From: RGIG3102 sp964525015
GTDB lineage: Bacteria; Bacillota; Clostridia; Oscillospirales; Ruminococcaceae
Length of the DNA stretch: 64,000 nt
NCBI GenBank assembly: GCA_964525015.1
Contig: CAZGFY010000003.1
Span: 1-64,000, forward strand
Direction: 5' to 3'
Shown piece after piece: positions 23,373 through 32,404 of this stretch (positions within the stretch are counted from its first letter, which is position 1; the number at the start of each line of letters is the position of its first letter). The position numbers were made by a program, and so were the translations under genes. Below the pieces are notes generated by a model that was not told the origin of the DNA, did no database searches, and saw only the letters and a program-made list of their open reading frames with translations.

Positions 23373-24599
23373 TTATAATTCCCCCTTAAAGTAATCTTTG
23401 TTATAAAAGCCTTGCTTTTGCTTTCTCATTAAATCATCGGCCTTAGAAAGCAGTAAATTAACTCCACCTTGCTTGCTTTCTTCATCAACTAAAAGAACTC
23501 CAATACTAGCAGAAATTAAAAAATCTTCGGTTTCATTTTCGATGGAGATATTTTCCAAAATCCTATTTGTAACAAGAGTGTTTATCTCTTCATTTGTATC
23601 ATTTAAAACAATCAAAAATTCATCTCCGCCAATTCTTGCAGCAAAATCATCATATCTAATGGATTTTGTTATTGCCTGACCAATTTTTACAATAAGCCTA
23701 TCGCCAGCTTCGTGTCCAAAGGTGTCGTTTGTCTTTTTAAGTCCATTAACATCAACAAATAAAATAGAAAAAACAGAATTAGGAGTTTTGCAAAGCGACT
23801 CAAGAGTTGAAATAATATATCTTCTTGAATAAATCCCAGTTAAGCTATCTTTATCAATTTTATCTGAAATTTTTCGCTGAGTATCTTTAATTCTATCCCT
23901 TTCTTCTCTTGCTGTATCCGAGTATCTTTTATATAATGAGGCATTAATTAAAAGAATATTATAAATAAATACATAATAGAAAATCAAAGCAAATATAATG
24001 CTTAAAAATAAGCTTATATAAAGCTGCTGAGGGTAAATTTCAGTGCTAATTAATAACGCAGCCTCGACGGTTAAAAAAATAACAATCATAAAAGATGTGA
24101 TAAAAAGAATAGCTGTGTATTTATCTGCCATTGTTATCCTTTTTATATCATTAGCAGGGATTAAAGCTTCAATAAGAAATAATATGATAAGCAATACTGC
24201 ACAGGAAATAAGAAGAGTAATGCTTCTATGCGCTGTATCTTGTACAGTGTATAAAGGGAAAAAGCCAGAGATGTGCGAATAAATAATCGAAGTTGGGATA
24301 TGTATTAAAGAAATATTCAAAATAAATATAATAGAGCCAGTGAAAGCTTGCAAAGGCTTAGATTTTGAAATAAGCAGAAATTCAATACCCAAAACAAAGA
24401 ATGCAATTAAATAAAAAAGATAGTGAGGAATATTAACAGCATAAAAAATTATTAAAAAAATCGAATTTATAGTTGCGAAAAGTATGTATAAAGCTGAGTT
24501 GTTGTAAGGCTCATCTAATATTCTAGATGCATAATGTAGTATTTTAAATTGATATATAAAATAAACTAGAGTTCCTGAAAACATCCATATTAAATCCAT
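23373..24599 (-). CDS. membrane diguanylate cyclase (GGDEF) with I-site
   Basis: 408 residues, same plan as its downstream neighbour: about seven membrane helices (1-225), then GGDEF at about 250-400 with DSLTGIYSRRYIISTLE, FVDVNGLKKTNDTFGHEAGD and RIGGDEFLIVLND. Here RYDD lies five residues before GGDEF, the canonical RxxD inhibitory site, so it should be feedback-inhibited by cyclic di-GMP. The two proteins are probably ancient tandem duplicates with different control. It is 18 bp after a flavin reductase gene, in one operon. Confidence 0.94.
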   Translation of the reverse strand: MDLIWMFSGTLVYFIYQFKILHYASRILDEPYNNSALYILFATINSIFLIIFYAVNIPHYLFYLIAFFVLGIEFLLISKSKPLQAFTGSIIFILNISLIHIPTSIIYSHISGFFPLYTVQDTAHRSITLLISCAVLLIILFLIEALIPANDIKRITMADKYTAILFITSFMIVIFLTVEAALLISTEIYPQQLYISLFLSIIFALIFYYVFIYNILLINASLYKRYSDTAREERDRIKDTQRKISDKIDKDSLTGIYSRRYIISTLESLCKTPNSVFSILFVDVNGLKKTNDTFGHEAGDRLIVKIGQAITKSIRYDDFAARIGGDEFLIVLNDTNEEINTLVTNRILENISIENETEDFLISASIGVLLVDEESKQGGVNLLLSKADDLMRKQKQGFYNKDYFKGEL

Positions 24600-24617
24600 A
24601 AAAATATATTCCTTTCC

Positions 24618-25187
24618 TTAGTCTTTCTTTTTCTTAACACTATATCCAAAAGTGCCAATGCTTTCGCCAAGAGATAAGTATTCTCCATGCGAATAAACTA
24701 ACAAATTAGTTTTGTTAAGCTCAAATTTTCCAGTGTCATTTATATATTCATCGCTCACTTGAACGCTTTTAACATTTGCTAAGAATAAATCATGAGAGCC
24801 AAGCTCTTTTATTTCAAATACTTCACATTCAATATTAACAGGGCACTCGTTTATAATCGGTGCATATGTTAATTTTTTTGCAGGAGCAGGCGTTAAATTC
24901 ATTTTTTTAAATTTATCAACATCTTTTCCAGATTTTACTCCGCAATAATCTGTTTGAAATGCTAAGTCTTTAGTAGTTAGATTTATAACAAATTCTTTTG
25001 TTTTTTTAATTAGTTTATAAGAGTGTCGATTTTTTCTTACAGAAATTCCCACCATAGGAGGATTTGTGCATATGGTGGAGGTCCAGGCGATTGTTATTAT
25101 ATTTTTTTCTTTTTCATCTCCCACGCTAACCATAACGGCGGGTAGGGGATAAAGCATATTTCCAGCTTTCCATTCTTGTTTTGGCAT
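24618..25187 (-). CDS. flavin reductase family protein (FMN-binding split barrel)
   Basis: 189 residues. The FMN-binding split barrel of the flavoredoxin/flavin reductase family. Landmarks are YPLPAVMVSVGDEKEKNIITIAW, STICTNPPMVGISVRKNRHSY, EFVINLTTKDLAFQTDYCGVKSG and VNIECEVFEIKELGSHDLFLANV. Members bind FMN and reduce flavins or pass electrons in anaerobes. It leads an operon with two GGDEF genes, which hints at coupling redox state to cyclic di-GMP, but that is speculation. The upstream spacer (25188-25316) is AT-rich with nothing distinctive. Confidence 0.9.
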   Translation of the reverse strand: MPKQEWKAGNMLYPLPAVMVSVGDEKEKNIITIAWTSTICTNPPMVGISVRKNRHSYKLIKKTKEFVINLTTKDLAFQTDYCGVKSGKDVDKFKKMNLTPAPAKKLTYAPIINECPVNIECEVFEIKELGSHDLFLANVKSVQVSDEYINDTGKFELNKTNLLVYSHGEYLSLGESIGTFGYSVKKKKD

Positions 25188-25316
25188 AAGTCCTCGTTTT
25201 TATTAGTTTACTTAATATTATTATGTAATATTATAACATATTAACATTAATGAGTAAATACATTAATATAGACTAAATATTAACAACAAATTTACATTTT
25301 TTAATTTAATATGAAC

Positions 25317-25892
25317 TTAAAGATAAATATAATGGCTGGCATTAAGGCTCTTTGCTTCTTTTTTATCATGTGTAACTAAAATAATGGTTTTATCTTTTGT
25401 TAAAGTTTGGATTAAATTAATAGTATTTTCTTTTGTGCTATCATCAAGCCCTTTAAAAGGCTCATCTAAAATAATAATATCAGTATCGGCTAAAACAGCT
25501 CTTAAAATCGAAACTCTTCTTTTCATACCTCCAGAAAGCTCGGATACAGGGCAGTTTATAAAATCAGAAAGGCCGATTTTTATTAAGTTTTCACTAATAA
25601 CGTCTTTTTCAAGTGGTGAAACAATGGATATATTTGCGAGTGCTGAAATATTCTTGATTAATCTATCTTCTTGAAAAACTGCTGTGATTTTTTTGTTTTC
25701 AAATCCAGAAAATTCCCCACTATCAGCATTTATAAGCTGTAAAAGAATTTTTAAAAGGGTGGTTTTTCCTTTTCCAGAAGGTGCCATAACACAGCTTGTT
25801 TCATTTAAAGGAAAGCTAACTGAAAAATTATCAAAAACTATATTTTCGCCAAAAGATTTATAAAGATTTTTAATTTGAATATATTTGTTCAT
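25317..25892 (-). CDS. ABC transporter ATP-binding protein (SsuB/TauB type)
   Basis: 191 residues, shorter than the ~240 usual for this group. The Walker A is APSGKGKTTLL, slightly off the usual GPSGSGKST. The Q-loop (VFQEDRLI), signature LSGGMKRR, Walker B IIILDEPFKGLD and H-loop VTHD are intact. It powers uptake together with the permease and substrate-binding lipoprotein encoded upstream in the same operon. Truncation is at the C-terminal end, lacking the usual tail. Likely functional. Substrate class is set by the binding protein: sulfonate, nitrate/cyanate or a thiamine-precursor-like molecule. Confidence 0.92.
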   Translation of the reverse strand: MNKYIQIKNLYKSFGENIVFDNFSVSFPLNETSCVMAPSGKGKTTLLKILLQLINADSGEFSGFENKKITAVFQEDRLIKNISALANISIVSPLEKDVISENLIKIGLSDFINCPVSELSGGMKRRVSILRAVLADTDIIILDEPFKGLDDSTKENTINLIQTLTKDKTIILVTHDKKEAKSLNASHYIYL

Positions 25893-25904
25893 AGAAATTC
25901 ACCA

Positions 25905-26663
25905 TTAAGCTTTCTGGATAAATTTATATAATTTATCCAGTAGATATAAAAATAATTTTTCAAATAAAGTGCTTATTAAAACTATCACCATTGTCCAGGC
26001 AAATAAAGAGGCTGTATCTAAGAATATTTTAGAATTAAAAAGATTTTCACCAATAGAATTATTCGGAATACCAATAACCTCAGCTGCAATCCCTGATTTC
26101 CAAGAAAGCCCAAGAGCAACCTTTACCCCTGAGATAAAAAAAGGATAAACTCCAAAAAAATAGATATATCTAATTTTTTTTAAAGTGCTCATTTTAAAAA
26201 CTTTAGCCATTTCTAAAAGATTTTTATCAGTGTTAAAAATGCCCTCAAGCGTATTTGTGTATAATATAGGAAAAACCATTAAAAAGCTAATTAAAATAGC
26301 CAAATTTTTAGATGAAAACCAAATTAAGGCTAAAATTACAAAAGATGCAACGGGTATGGATTTAATTGTTAGAATAAAAGGGGCTAATAAATCTTTTATA
26401 AATTGATATTTATAAGAAAGAATAGCAAATATAATAGAGGAAAACACACCAATAAAAAAACCAAGTGTAATTCTAAAAAAGCTATGAGTTATAGCAAGCC
26501 AAAAACTAGAGGTGAAAAAAAGCTCATATAGCTTTTTAATCACTTCTAGTGGCGATACAATTAATATTCTTTGGTTTATAACCATGGCTGTTATCTGCCA
26601 AATTAGCAGTAAAACAGCCACAGCCCATAGTTTTATTTTTTCAGGATTATTATTGGTTTTCAT
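25905..26663 (-). CDS. ABC transporter permease (SsuC/TauC type)
   Basis: 252 residues. The ATG at 26663 is chosen to overlap the binding-protein stop by 14 bp (translational coupling); the frame stays open upstream only inside that gene. About six helices fit the BPD_transp_1 fold, with the EAA loop near SGVKVALGLSWKSGIAAEVIGIPNNSIG, characteristic of the sulfonate/taurine/nitrate permeases. Other landmarks are PLEVIKKLYELF and KSIPVASFVILALIWF. It forms the membrane channel of the transporter. Confidence 0.93.
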   Translation of the reverse strand: MKTNNNPEKIKLWAVAVLLLIWQITAMVINQRILIVSPLEVIKKLYELFFTSSFWLAITHSFFRITLGFFIGVFSSIIFAILSYKYQFIKDLLAPFILTIKSIPVASFVILALIWFSSKNLAILISFLMVFPILYTNTLEGIFNTDKNLLEMAKVFKMSTLKKIRYIYFFGVYPFFISGVKVALGLSWKSGIAAEVIGIPNNSIGENLFNSKIFLDTASLFAWTMVIVLISTLFEKLFLYLLDKLYKFIQKA

Positions 26664-27699
26664 ACATATAATAGAATTCTTCGTCTGGAAGATTAGCACC
26701 GATTGAAGCAGGGTTTTGCTCATATAAAACATTTAGATATCCAGATAAAGCGTCTTTCATTTCTTGGCTATGAATAAATACGATATTAGAATTTGGAATA
26801 GCTATTTTTGCAATAGCTTCAGGTACTATGTCGTATTGTCCTATTAAAACAGCGCCCTGGTCGATATTATCATTAACAAAATTTACTGAAGTTTCATAGT
26901 GTGATAAAAATGCTTTTACAGCTTCAGGATTTTCGCTTATAAAATCTTTTCTAGCAACAATTACGCCAGTAATAAGAGAAGATGGAGTTTCCTTATCCAT
27001 TTCAACAGTATCCCATTCGCTAGTTAAATCTAAAACGACTTTTAAGTTTTCATTTTGAGTTAGTGCAGTGCTTACAAAAGGTTGTGGTAGCATAGCGATT
27101 GCGTTTTCAGTTGCAGAAATTGCAGAAAGAACTTCAGCAGCTTCGGATTTCCATTCGATTGTAACGTCGGTATCTGGGTCTATTCCATTTTGTGAAAGAA
27201 TATATCTTAAAGAGTATTCAGGAGTAGCTCCTTTACCAGTTGCGTAGATGGTTTTTCCTTTTAAATCTTCAATTGAAGAAACAGTTTCTCCATTTTCAAC
27301 AATATATAGAACGCCAAGAGTGTTTATTCCTAAAACTTCGATAGCTCCTTCAGTGTTATTATATAAAACACTTGCTAAATTTGCAGGAATAGCGGCTATA
27401 TCAATTTCACCTTTTGCTAAAAGAGCAGTAACCTCAGCTGGATCTACAACGATATCAAAAGTGTAGTTATTATCTGTGATTTCTCCAGTTTCACTCGCAT
27501 TCATAAACTGAACTAGCCCCATAGCAGTTGGCCCTTTTAAAACAGCAGTTTTAACATCAACTGCTTCAGTGGTAGTTTCTTGTGTTTGGCTAGATTGAGT
27601 TTCTAAGGTGCTTTCAGTAATTGTTTCGCTTTCTTGTGAGCAGGCAGCTAAAGAAATAGATAATGCCCCTGCTAAAATTAGGCTTAATAGTTTTTTCAT
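26650..27699 (-). CDS. ABC transporter substrate-binding lipoprotein (NMT1/SsuA-like)
   Basis: 349 residues. A signal peptide with lipobox LAAC (Cys20), a Ser/Thr/Glu-rich linker, then an NMT1/SsuA-like periplasmic-binding fold: AVLKGPTAMGLVQFM, NYTFDIVVDPAEVTALLAKGEIDIAAIP, ASVLYNN, IYATGKGATPEYSLRYILSQNGIDP. ATG 27699 follows GGAAGGAAAC; a longer frame overlaps that site. The two-lobed protein captures a small anion or vitamin precursor for the SsuC/SsuB-like partners encoded just after it. The exact ligand cannot be told. It is encoded directly after a Crp-type regulator, probably in one operon. Confidence 0.93.
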   Translation of the reverse strand: MKKLLSLILAGALSISLAACSQESETITESTLETQSSQTQETTTEAVDVKTAVLKGPTAMGLVQFMNASETGEITDNNYTFDIVVDPAEVTALLAKGEIDIAAIPANLASVLYNNTEGAIEVLGINTLGVLYIVENGETVSSIEDLKGKTIYATGKGATPEYSLRYILSQNGIDPDTDVTIEWKSEAAEVLSAISATENAIAMLPQPFVSTALTQNENLKVVLDLTSEWDTVEMDKETPSSLITGVIVARKDFISENPEAVKAFLSHYETSVNFVNDNIDQGAVLIGQYDIVPEAIAKIAIPNSNIVFIHSQEMKDALSGYLNVLYEQNPASIGANLPDEEFYYMYENQ

Positions 27700-27741
27700 A
27701 AATAAGTTTCCTTCCAATTAACTTTGATTATATCGCTTGCC

Positions 27742-28389
27742 TTAAGGCTGGTAAAATAAAGATTCATCTTTGATTAAAATCTCAGATTTACTAAAAGCTA
27801 TCGCACCAATTTTTTGAAAATGTGATAGCTCTCTATAAAGGCCAGCTCTGCTTATTCCAATATTTGAGGCAAGATTATCTTTTGTTGAGTCAAGAAAGAT
27901 TTTATTATCTTCATTTTTATTTTCTGTTAAAAATTTGATTAATTTTTCTCTAGCTGATTGCAGAGTGAAAAATTCTAATTTTTTAATTAAAAAACTTATC
28001 TTTTCATTGCAATGTGCACCATATCTCATAGCAAGGCTAGCATCTTTTGACATAGCCATTCTAACAACCTCTTTTGGGATATATAAAATAATTGTGTCAG
28101 TTTTGCATTTTAATATTGTATCAAGTTTGTGATTAAAAAGAAGATTGCTTATACCAAAACAGCTTCCTTGCCTTAATGTGTTTACAATAGTTGGCTTTTT
28201 ATCATCATTATCAATTAAAACCTGCACTTCTCCACTATGAATAAGTGCAATTGATGAAACTCCATTAAGTTCATCATAAACAATATCGCCCTTTTTAAAA
28301 TTAACAACAGTTACATCATCTTCTTTGAATTTAACTCCAGATAAAAATTCTGACTGATCAATACTAACTAAAATTTCAATATAGTTCAT
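27742..28389 (-). CDS. Crp/Fnr family transcriptional regulator
   Basis: 215 residues. The N-terminal cyclic-nucleotide-binding-type beta barrel (VVNFKKGDIVYDELN, LIHSGEVQVLI, TLRQGSCFGISNLLF) is followed by a dimer helix and a C-terminal winged helix (STKDNLASNIGISRAGLYRELSHFQKIGAIAF). No cysteine cluster for an iron-sulfur centre appears, so it is not an oxygen-sensing Fnr. The cAMP-contact residues are not clearly kept, so the effector is unknown. The ribosome site GAGAGGAG is good. It lies 42 bp upstream of the binding-protein gene, probably controlling that transporter. Confidence 0.9.
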   Translation of the reverse strand: MNYIEILVSIDQSEFLSGVKFKEDDVTVVNFKKGDIVYDELNGVSSIALIHSGEVQVLIDNDDKKPTIVNTLRQGSCFGISNLLFNHKLDTILKCKTDTIILYIPKEVVRMAMSKDASLAMRYGAHCNEKISFLIKKLEFFTLQSAREKLIKFLTENKNEDNKIFLDSTKDNLASNIGISRAGLYRELSHFQKIGAIAFSKSEILIKDESLFYQP

Positions 28390-28659
28390 AATAACGCTCC
28401 TCTCAAAATATTAAAAAATATAAAAGCGGTATACTTTTATGTTTTTAGAATAGCATATTGATAAAAAAATGTCAATTAAAATGTATCAAATGAGATAAAT
28501 GTTAACTAACTATAAATATATAATTGATAAAGAATGAATAGATAGTAAAATGCTTGTTAAAAAATATTAAGGAGTATTGTTTTCTTAGTTTTTGAATGAT
28601 ATTATTTTAGTATATAAGATTTTAAAAAGGCAGATGCAATTATAAAGAAGGTGCTTTTA

Positions 28660-30042
28660 ATGGATAAATATTATAAAAATTTATGTGAAACAACACAGGT
28701 TATAGGATATATTTCAAGAATTGATAATTGCGAACTTTTAGAGGTGTCGGATTATCTGTTAGAGAAATTTAATTTAAAAAAGGAAGATTGCATTGGAAGG
28801 AAATGCTATGAAGTTATCCATCATAGAGATAGCCCTTGTTTGTTTTGCAATAATCATAAATTAAAGCTTGGAGAATACGATAAATGGTATGCATATAATC
28901 CAGTTTTAGATATTCATTTATCAGTAAGGGATACATTAATTGAATATCCAAATGCAGGGCTATCTAGAATGTGTATCAGTTTTGAGATAACTGATGAAGT
29001 GAATTCGATTAAAGAAATTCAAAAAAATGAATCAAGGGATAGGCTTATTAGCTCTTGCGCTGCCCTTCTTTTAAATAGCCCTTCTATTGAAGGGATAGAA
29101 GAATTGCTAAAAACGGTTTGCAATTATTTTGATGCAGACTATGCCTGCGTTATAGAAAATAAAGATGGATTTTTAGATTTTACCTATCAATACCCACATA
29201 AATTATTTCCAGAAAGTTTTAATAAACTACCAAGCAGTGTGATGGAAAAGTGGTATAAATTCACAACCAATGCGGATTATGTTTACATTGATATGATAAA
29301 TCAAAATCTAGGTGAGGACTCAGAAGAGGCAAATATGCTAAAATTGAGCAAGATTTTTTCAATTATTATAGCACCTATTCGCCGTGAAAGAATGAAAATA
29401 GGGCATATTTCAGTGGGAAATCCACGAAAAAACTTAACCGATGTTGAATTATTAAAAATACTATCCTCATTTGTAATTAATTTTATTGAAAAACAGCGTC
29501 TTTTAAATGTTTTGGAAGAATTAAGCTATCTAGATATGCTAACTGGACTTAGAAACAGAAACTATTTTGAAAAAGAAATTCAAAGAATAAAGCTGGAGCC
29601 GCCAAAAACACTTGGAGTTATATTCTGTGATTTAAATAGCTTAAAAGAAATTAATGATAAGTTTGGCCATGAGTACGGAGATGATTTAATAAAATGTGTA
29701 GCAGCGGTTTTAACAAAAGGGATAAATGATAGCATTTATAGGATAGGTGGAGATGAATTTGTAAGTATTATTCTAGATAAAACTAAAAAAGAATTTGATG
29801 AATTGTTAAAAAACTTGCAAGCTGAACTTTCAAAACTAGACTGCATTAATATATCTATTGGAAACATTTGGAGAGGAAAAAATATTGATATTGATAATCA
29901 ATTAATATTAGCTGATAAAGAAATGTATAAAGCTAAAAGTAATTATTATGTGGATAGAAAGTATAATAGAATGAGCGATAGTGATTATTCTCAAAAAATA
30001 AAACAAGAGATAGAAATAATTAAAAAGATGTATAAAATTTAA
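28660..30042 (+). CDS. PAS-GAF-GGDEF diguanylate cyclase
   Basis: 460 residues, cytoplasmic with no membrane segment. A PAS domain (about 10-112) carries GRKCYEVIHHRDSPCLFC, a Cys/His-rich motif seen in PAS domains of redox or metal sensing. A GAF-like domain follows (about 125-280), then GGDEF (about 290-430) with YLDMLTGLRNRNYFEKE, FCDLNSLKEINDKFGHEYGDD and RIGGDEFVSII. The RxxD inhibitory site is lost (GIND). The ATG at 28660 has AAGAAGG at 8 bases; a GTG nine bases earlier is less likely. It is monocistronic, divergent from the Crp operon. Confidence 0.93.
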   Translation: MDKYYKNLCETTQVIGYISRIDNCELLEVSDYLLEKFNLKKEDCIGRKCYEVIHHRDSPCLFCNNHKLKLGEYDKWYAYNPVLDIHLSVRDTLIEYPNAGLSRMCISFEITDEVNSIKEIQKNESRDRLISSCAALLLNSPSIEGIEELLKTVCNYFDADYACVIENKDGFLDFTYQYPHKLFPESFNKLPSSVMEKWYKFTTNADYVYIDMINQNLGEDSEEANMLKLSKIFSIIIAPIRRERMKIGHISVGNPRKNLTDVELLKILSSFVINFIEKQRLLNVLEELSYLDMLTGLRNRNYFEKEIQRIKLEPPKTLGVIFCDLNSLKEINDKFGHEYGDDLIKCVAAVLTKGINDSIYRIGGDEFVSIILDKTKKEFDELLKNLQAELSKLDCINISIGNIWRGKNIDIDNQLILADKEMYKAKSNYYVDRKYNRMSDSDYSQKIKQEIEIIKKMYKI

Positions 30043-30063
30043 AATATAGGATTGAATAATTAA

Positions 30064-30119
30064 CATCTAGCCTTACTCACATAATCCGAACGCTTGGATT
30101 ATGTGAGTAAGGCTAGGTG
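30064..30119. repeat. exceptionally long perfect hairpin
   Basis: Arms 30067-30087 and 30096-30116 are exactly complementary over 21 bp with an 8-base loop, extended three more pairs with one wobble. No T-run follows on either strand, so it is not a normal terminator. The arm sequence starts CTAGCCTTACTCAC. It lies 22 bp after the PAS-GAF-GGDEF stop. Confidence 0.8.
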
Positions 30120-30194
30120 AAAAAATATACTAAAAAATTAGACTTTCTAAAGAGTTATTTGCATTTTAAAAAAATTACAGATATATTATATGAT

Positions 30195-30234
30195 AAAACT
30201 ACGATTTCCCATATGGAAAATCGTAGTTTTCTAT
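30195..30234. terminator. Rho-independent terminator
   Basis: Arms AAAACTACGATTTCC / GGAAAATCGTAGTTTT with a T-rich tail, between the convergent PAS-GAF-GGDEF and 7TM-GGDEF genes. The remaining spacer to 30338 shows nothing else. Confidence 0.85.
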
Positions 30235-30338
30235 TTGCTTGTGATAAAATTAATTAGTACGCATCAAGAAAAGCAGATAATACACATTGGTAGTTAATAC
30301 AAAAAATCTCAAAGTACTAAAAAATTCGTGCAATGCTA

Positions 30339-32003
30339 TCACAGATTTCGTTTTATTATCGCCTTGTCTTTAAACATACATTCATCAATGTGATGAAGAT
30401 AATCCCTTATATTAGAATAGTTATCTTTATCATAATTTGCATACCCAACAGCAACACCTGACATATTATTATCATCAAAAGTTTTGAACTTATCTTGAAT
30501 GATAGATAATCTTTCTTCTAATATATCAAGTGATATATTATATATAATTGATGTAAATTCATCACCACCTACACGATAAGTTGTTCCGAATTCATTTAAA
30601 TATTCTTGAGCTAATTCAGCAAACCAAATTAAATAATTATCACCAGTTTGATGCCCCATATTGTCATTAAAATATTTCAAATTATTTAAATCATAAGTAA
30701 CTATTATTTTTGTTAAATCTTCGCTATCCTTGAACACTTCTAAATCTCTTTCAAATGCGTGCCTGTTCTGTAATGATGTTAACATATCTGTATATGCAAT
30801 ATCACTTAAATATTTTGCATGCAAGTTTTCAGCCCAAATGTTTCTTAATTTTAATGAGGTTGCTATTACACAAGCTAAAAGATATAATAGCATGCCTGTT
30901 TGAAGGCTTGCACCTACGGAGTTCATATTATTACCAAAATAGAAAACGCCTAATTCCGCTAAAGCCGCAAAAATCAAGAATGAAATTTGCAATAATATTA
31001 CTTTTGCATCATTATTCTTTTTCGCAAAAGCTTCAAATAATAAAGAAGATATAAAATACACTAAAGTAGTAACCATAAGCAGATGCACTATCCACAGTGT
31101 GCTATAATAATAGGCTATTCCCGTGATATGCAAAGCAGTAGACATGATAAAATTCACAATGATTGCAAAGCAAAGATATTTTGATATTGATTTGTGAGAT
31201 GGTGTATACATGCTATCCATATAGAAGATAAAAGGTATAAATAATAGCTGTATCGACCAATAAGGAAGATTTCCTATTATAAATGTATTTCCTACAAAAA
31301 ATTGCAGTAAATTAGATTCGCTAATTAACCAAATTGCAATATTAGTTGATAATAAACCTAAATACAATATTAAATTATCTTTTTTTAATCCTTTGGAAAT
31401 AAATAAATTGATTCCAAGCAGAGTAAGACCGATTATTAGTATAATCGATGATATAAGCAGTTTTGTAGCATTATTATATATTAAATATAAAAAAGCGTCG
31501 CTTTCTTCTGATATAAATATCTCGGTTATACCTATTGATGTTTTATCATCACTAGGTATAATATCTATATTTATAATATTATCCGAGCTAATAGGTAGCT
31601 CTACAAGATGCCAAATCCCACCATGAGGCAGGGCAAAAAGCGTGCTGTCCTCATGTCCAAATTCATAAATAATTTCTGAATTCACACTTAGAGTAAAAGT
31701 TTGGTGCATACTTTCAAAAGCTATAACTGGTTTTGTATATTGACTTGTAGATATAGTGCTTGTAAGACTATAAGGCTCAAAGTTTGTGTCTTGTGGACTA
31801 AAATCTATCATATCGATTTGTGTATTTAATCCACCGACTTCTAATGCCCATTCATTAAGTTTTGTCATACCTGTTTCATCATAAGTTAGCAGTGCATCTT
31901 TTTCAGTATTAGAAAAAGATGAAACGGTACACAAAGCAACTAAAACTAGAATACACAAAATAAATAAGTTAAATAATTTTCTAGTCATATTATTATCATC
32001 CAT
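30339..32003 (-). CDS. 7TMR-DISM-like sensor diguanylate cyclase (GGDEF)
   Basis: 554 residues from ATG 32003, which has GAAGGG upstream; the frame stays open 21 codons more without support. Plan: N-terminal membrane helix (about 7-27), an extracytoplasmic beta-rich domain (about 30-185), about seven membrane helices (about 190-385), then GGDEF (about 400-550) with AYTDMLTSLQNRHAFERDLE, YDLNNLKYFNDNMGHQTGDNY and RVGGDEFTSII. This resembles 7TMR-DISM receptors that sense an outside ligand. There is no I-site. Positioned just beyond the integrated element, it lies immediately downstream of the original spoIVB terminator. Confidence 0.9.
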   Translation of the reverse strand: MDDNNMTRKLFNLFILCILVLVALCTVSSFSNTEKDALLTYDETGMTKLNEWALEVGGLNTQIDMIDFSPQDTNFEPYSLTSTISTSQYTKPVIAFESMHQTFTLSVNSEIIYEFGHEDSTLFALPHGGIWHLVELPISSDNIINIDIIPSDDKTSIGITEIFISEESDAFLYLIYNNATKLLISSIILIIGLTLLGINLFISKGLKKDNLILYLGLLSTNIAIWLISESNLLQFFVGNTFIIGNLPYWSIQLLFIPFIFYMDSMYTPSHKSISKYLCFAIIVNFIMSTALHITGIAYYYSTLWIVHLLMVTTLVYFISSLLFEAFAKKNNDAKVILLQISFLIFAALAELGVFYFGNNMNSVGASLQTGMLLYLLACVIATSLKLRNIWAENLHAKYLSDIAYTDMLTSLQNRHAFERDLEVFKDSEDLTKIIVTYDLNNLKYFNDNMGHQTGDNYLIWFAELAQEYLNEFGTTYRVGGDEFTSIIYNISLDILEERLSIIQDKFKTFDDNNMSGVAVGYANYDKDNYSNIRDYLHHIDECMFKDKAIIKRNL

Positions 32004-32204
32004 TATATAACAACCCTTCATATTATTAGTTTTCCGTAATCGAAAAGCAACCTTTGAGTTGTTCATATTGAAAAAAAGAAAAACTAAAGTTTCATATTAT
32101 CCAAATATATCTTTACATTATCCACTATTTAAACCCATCACAGGATAATGAAAAAATTTAATTAAACATATTATACACCTCACTTTCAAGTTCGTCAATA
32201 AAAA

Positions 32205-32273
32205 GTGTTAGCCCTAACATCTTGTAAAATTCAGATTAAAATCTAAATTCAAGATTTATTTAAGGACTAACAC
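32205..32273 (-). terminator. stranded original spoIVB terminator
   Basis: The minus strand has GTGTTAG...CTAACAC outer arms and an inner stem near CTTGAATTTAGA/TCTGAATTTTACAAG, followed by TTTTTA. It lies just after the displaced spoIVB tail, hence probably the native terminator of that gene, now 12 kb away. Confidence 0.65.
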
Positions 32274-32279
32274 AGCTAT

Positions 32280-32322
32280 TTATTCCGCGATACTTTCAGC
32301 TGATTCAATCATATTTTCAATA
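32280..32322 (-). pseudogene. spoIVB: displaced 3' end of spoIVB
   Basis: The minus strand reads IENMIESAESIAE then TAA, matching the last residues of intact SpoIVB (IENMLESAESIGE) but with many synonymous or conservative differences at DNA level. No gene body precedes it; the upstream side is element DNA. It is the host gene's original tail, cut off when the element integrated. Confidence 0.85.
32310..32322. other. left attachment-site core
   Basis: CATATTTTCAATA, repeated exactly at 44296-44308. Both copies encode IENM of SpoIVB in the same frame. It marks the crossover zone of the integrase. Confidence 0.8.
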
Positions 32323-32385
32323 GAGATTACCAGAATGCTTGAAAACCCTTATAGTTACTAGCTTTTTTGGTGGTCAAATTTAGTG

Positions 32386-32404
32386 TGACACCATTTTTAC
32401 ACCA
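32386..32404. promoter_or_regulatory. candidate integrase arm sites, left end
   Basis: TGACACCA (32386-32393) and TACACCA (32398-32404) in the same orientation, overlapping the integrase stop. The same words occur three times near the right end. Confidence 0.5.

Noticed and set aside
28390..28659. Crp-type binding site in the divergent spacer
   Set aside because: AT-rich with weak partial symmetry only; no convincing palindrome of the Crp/Fnr kind.
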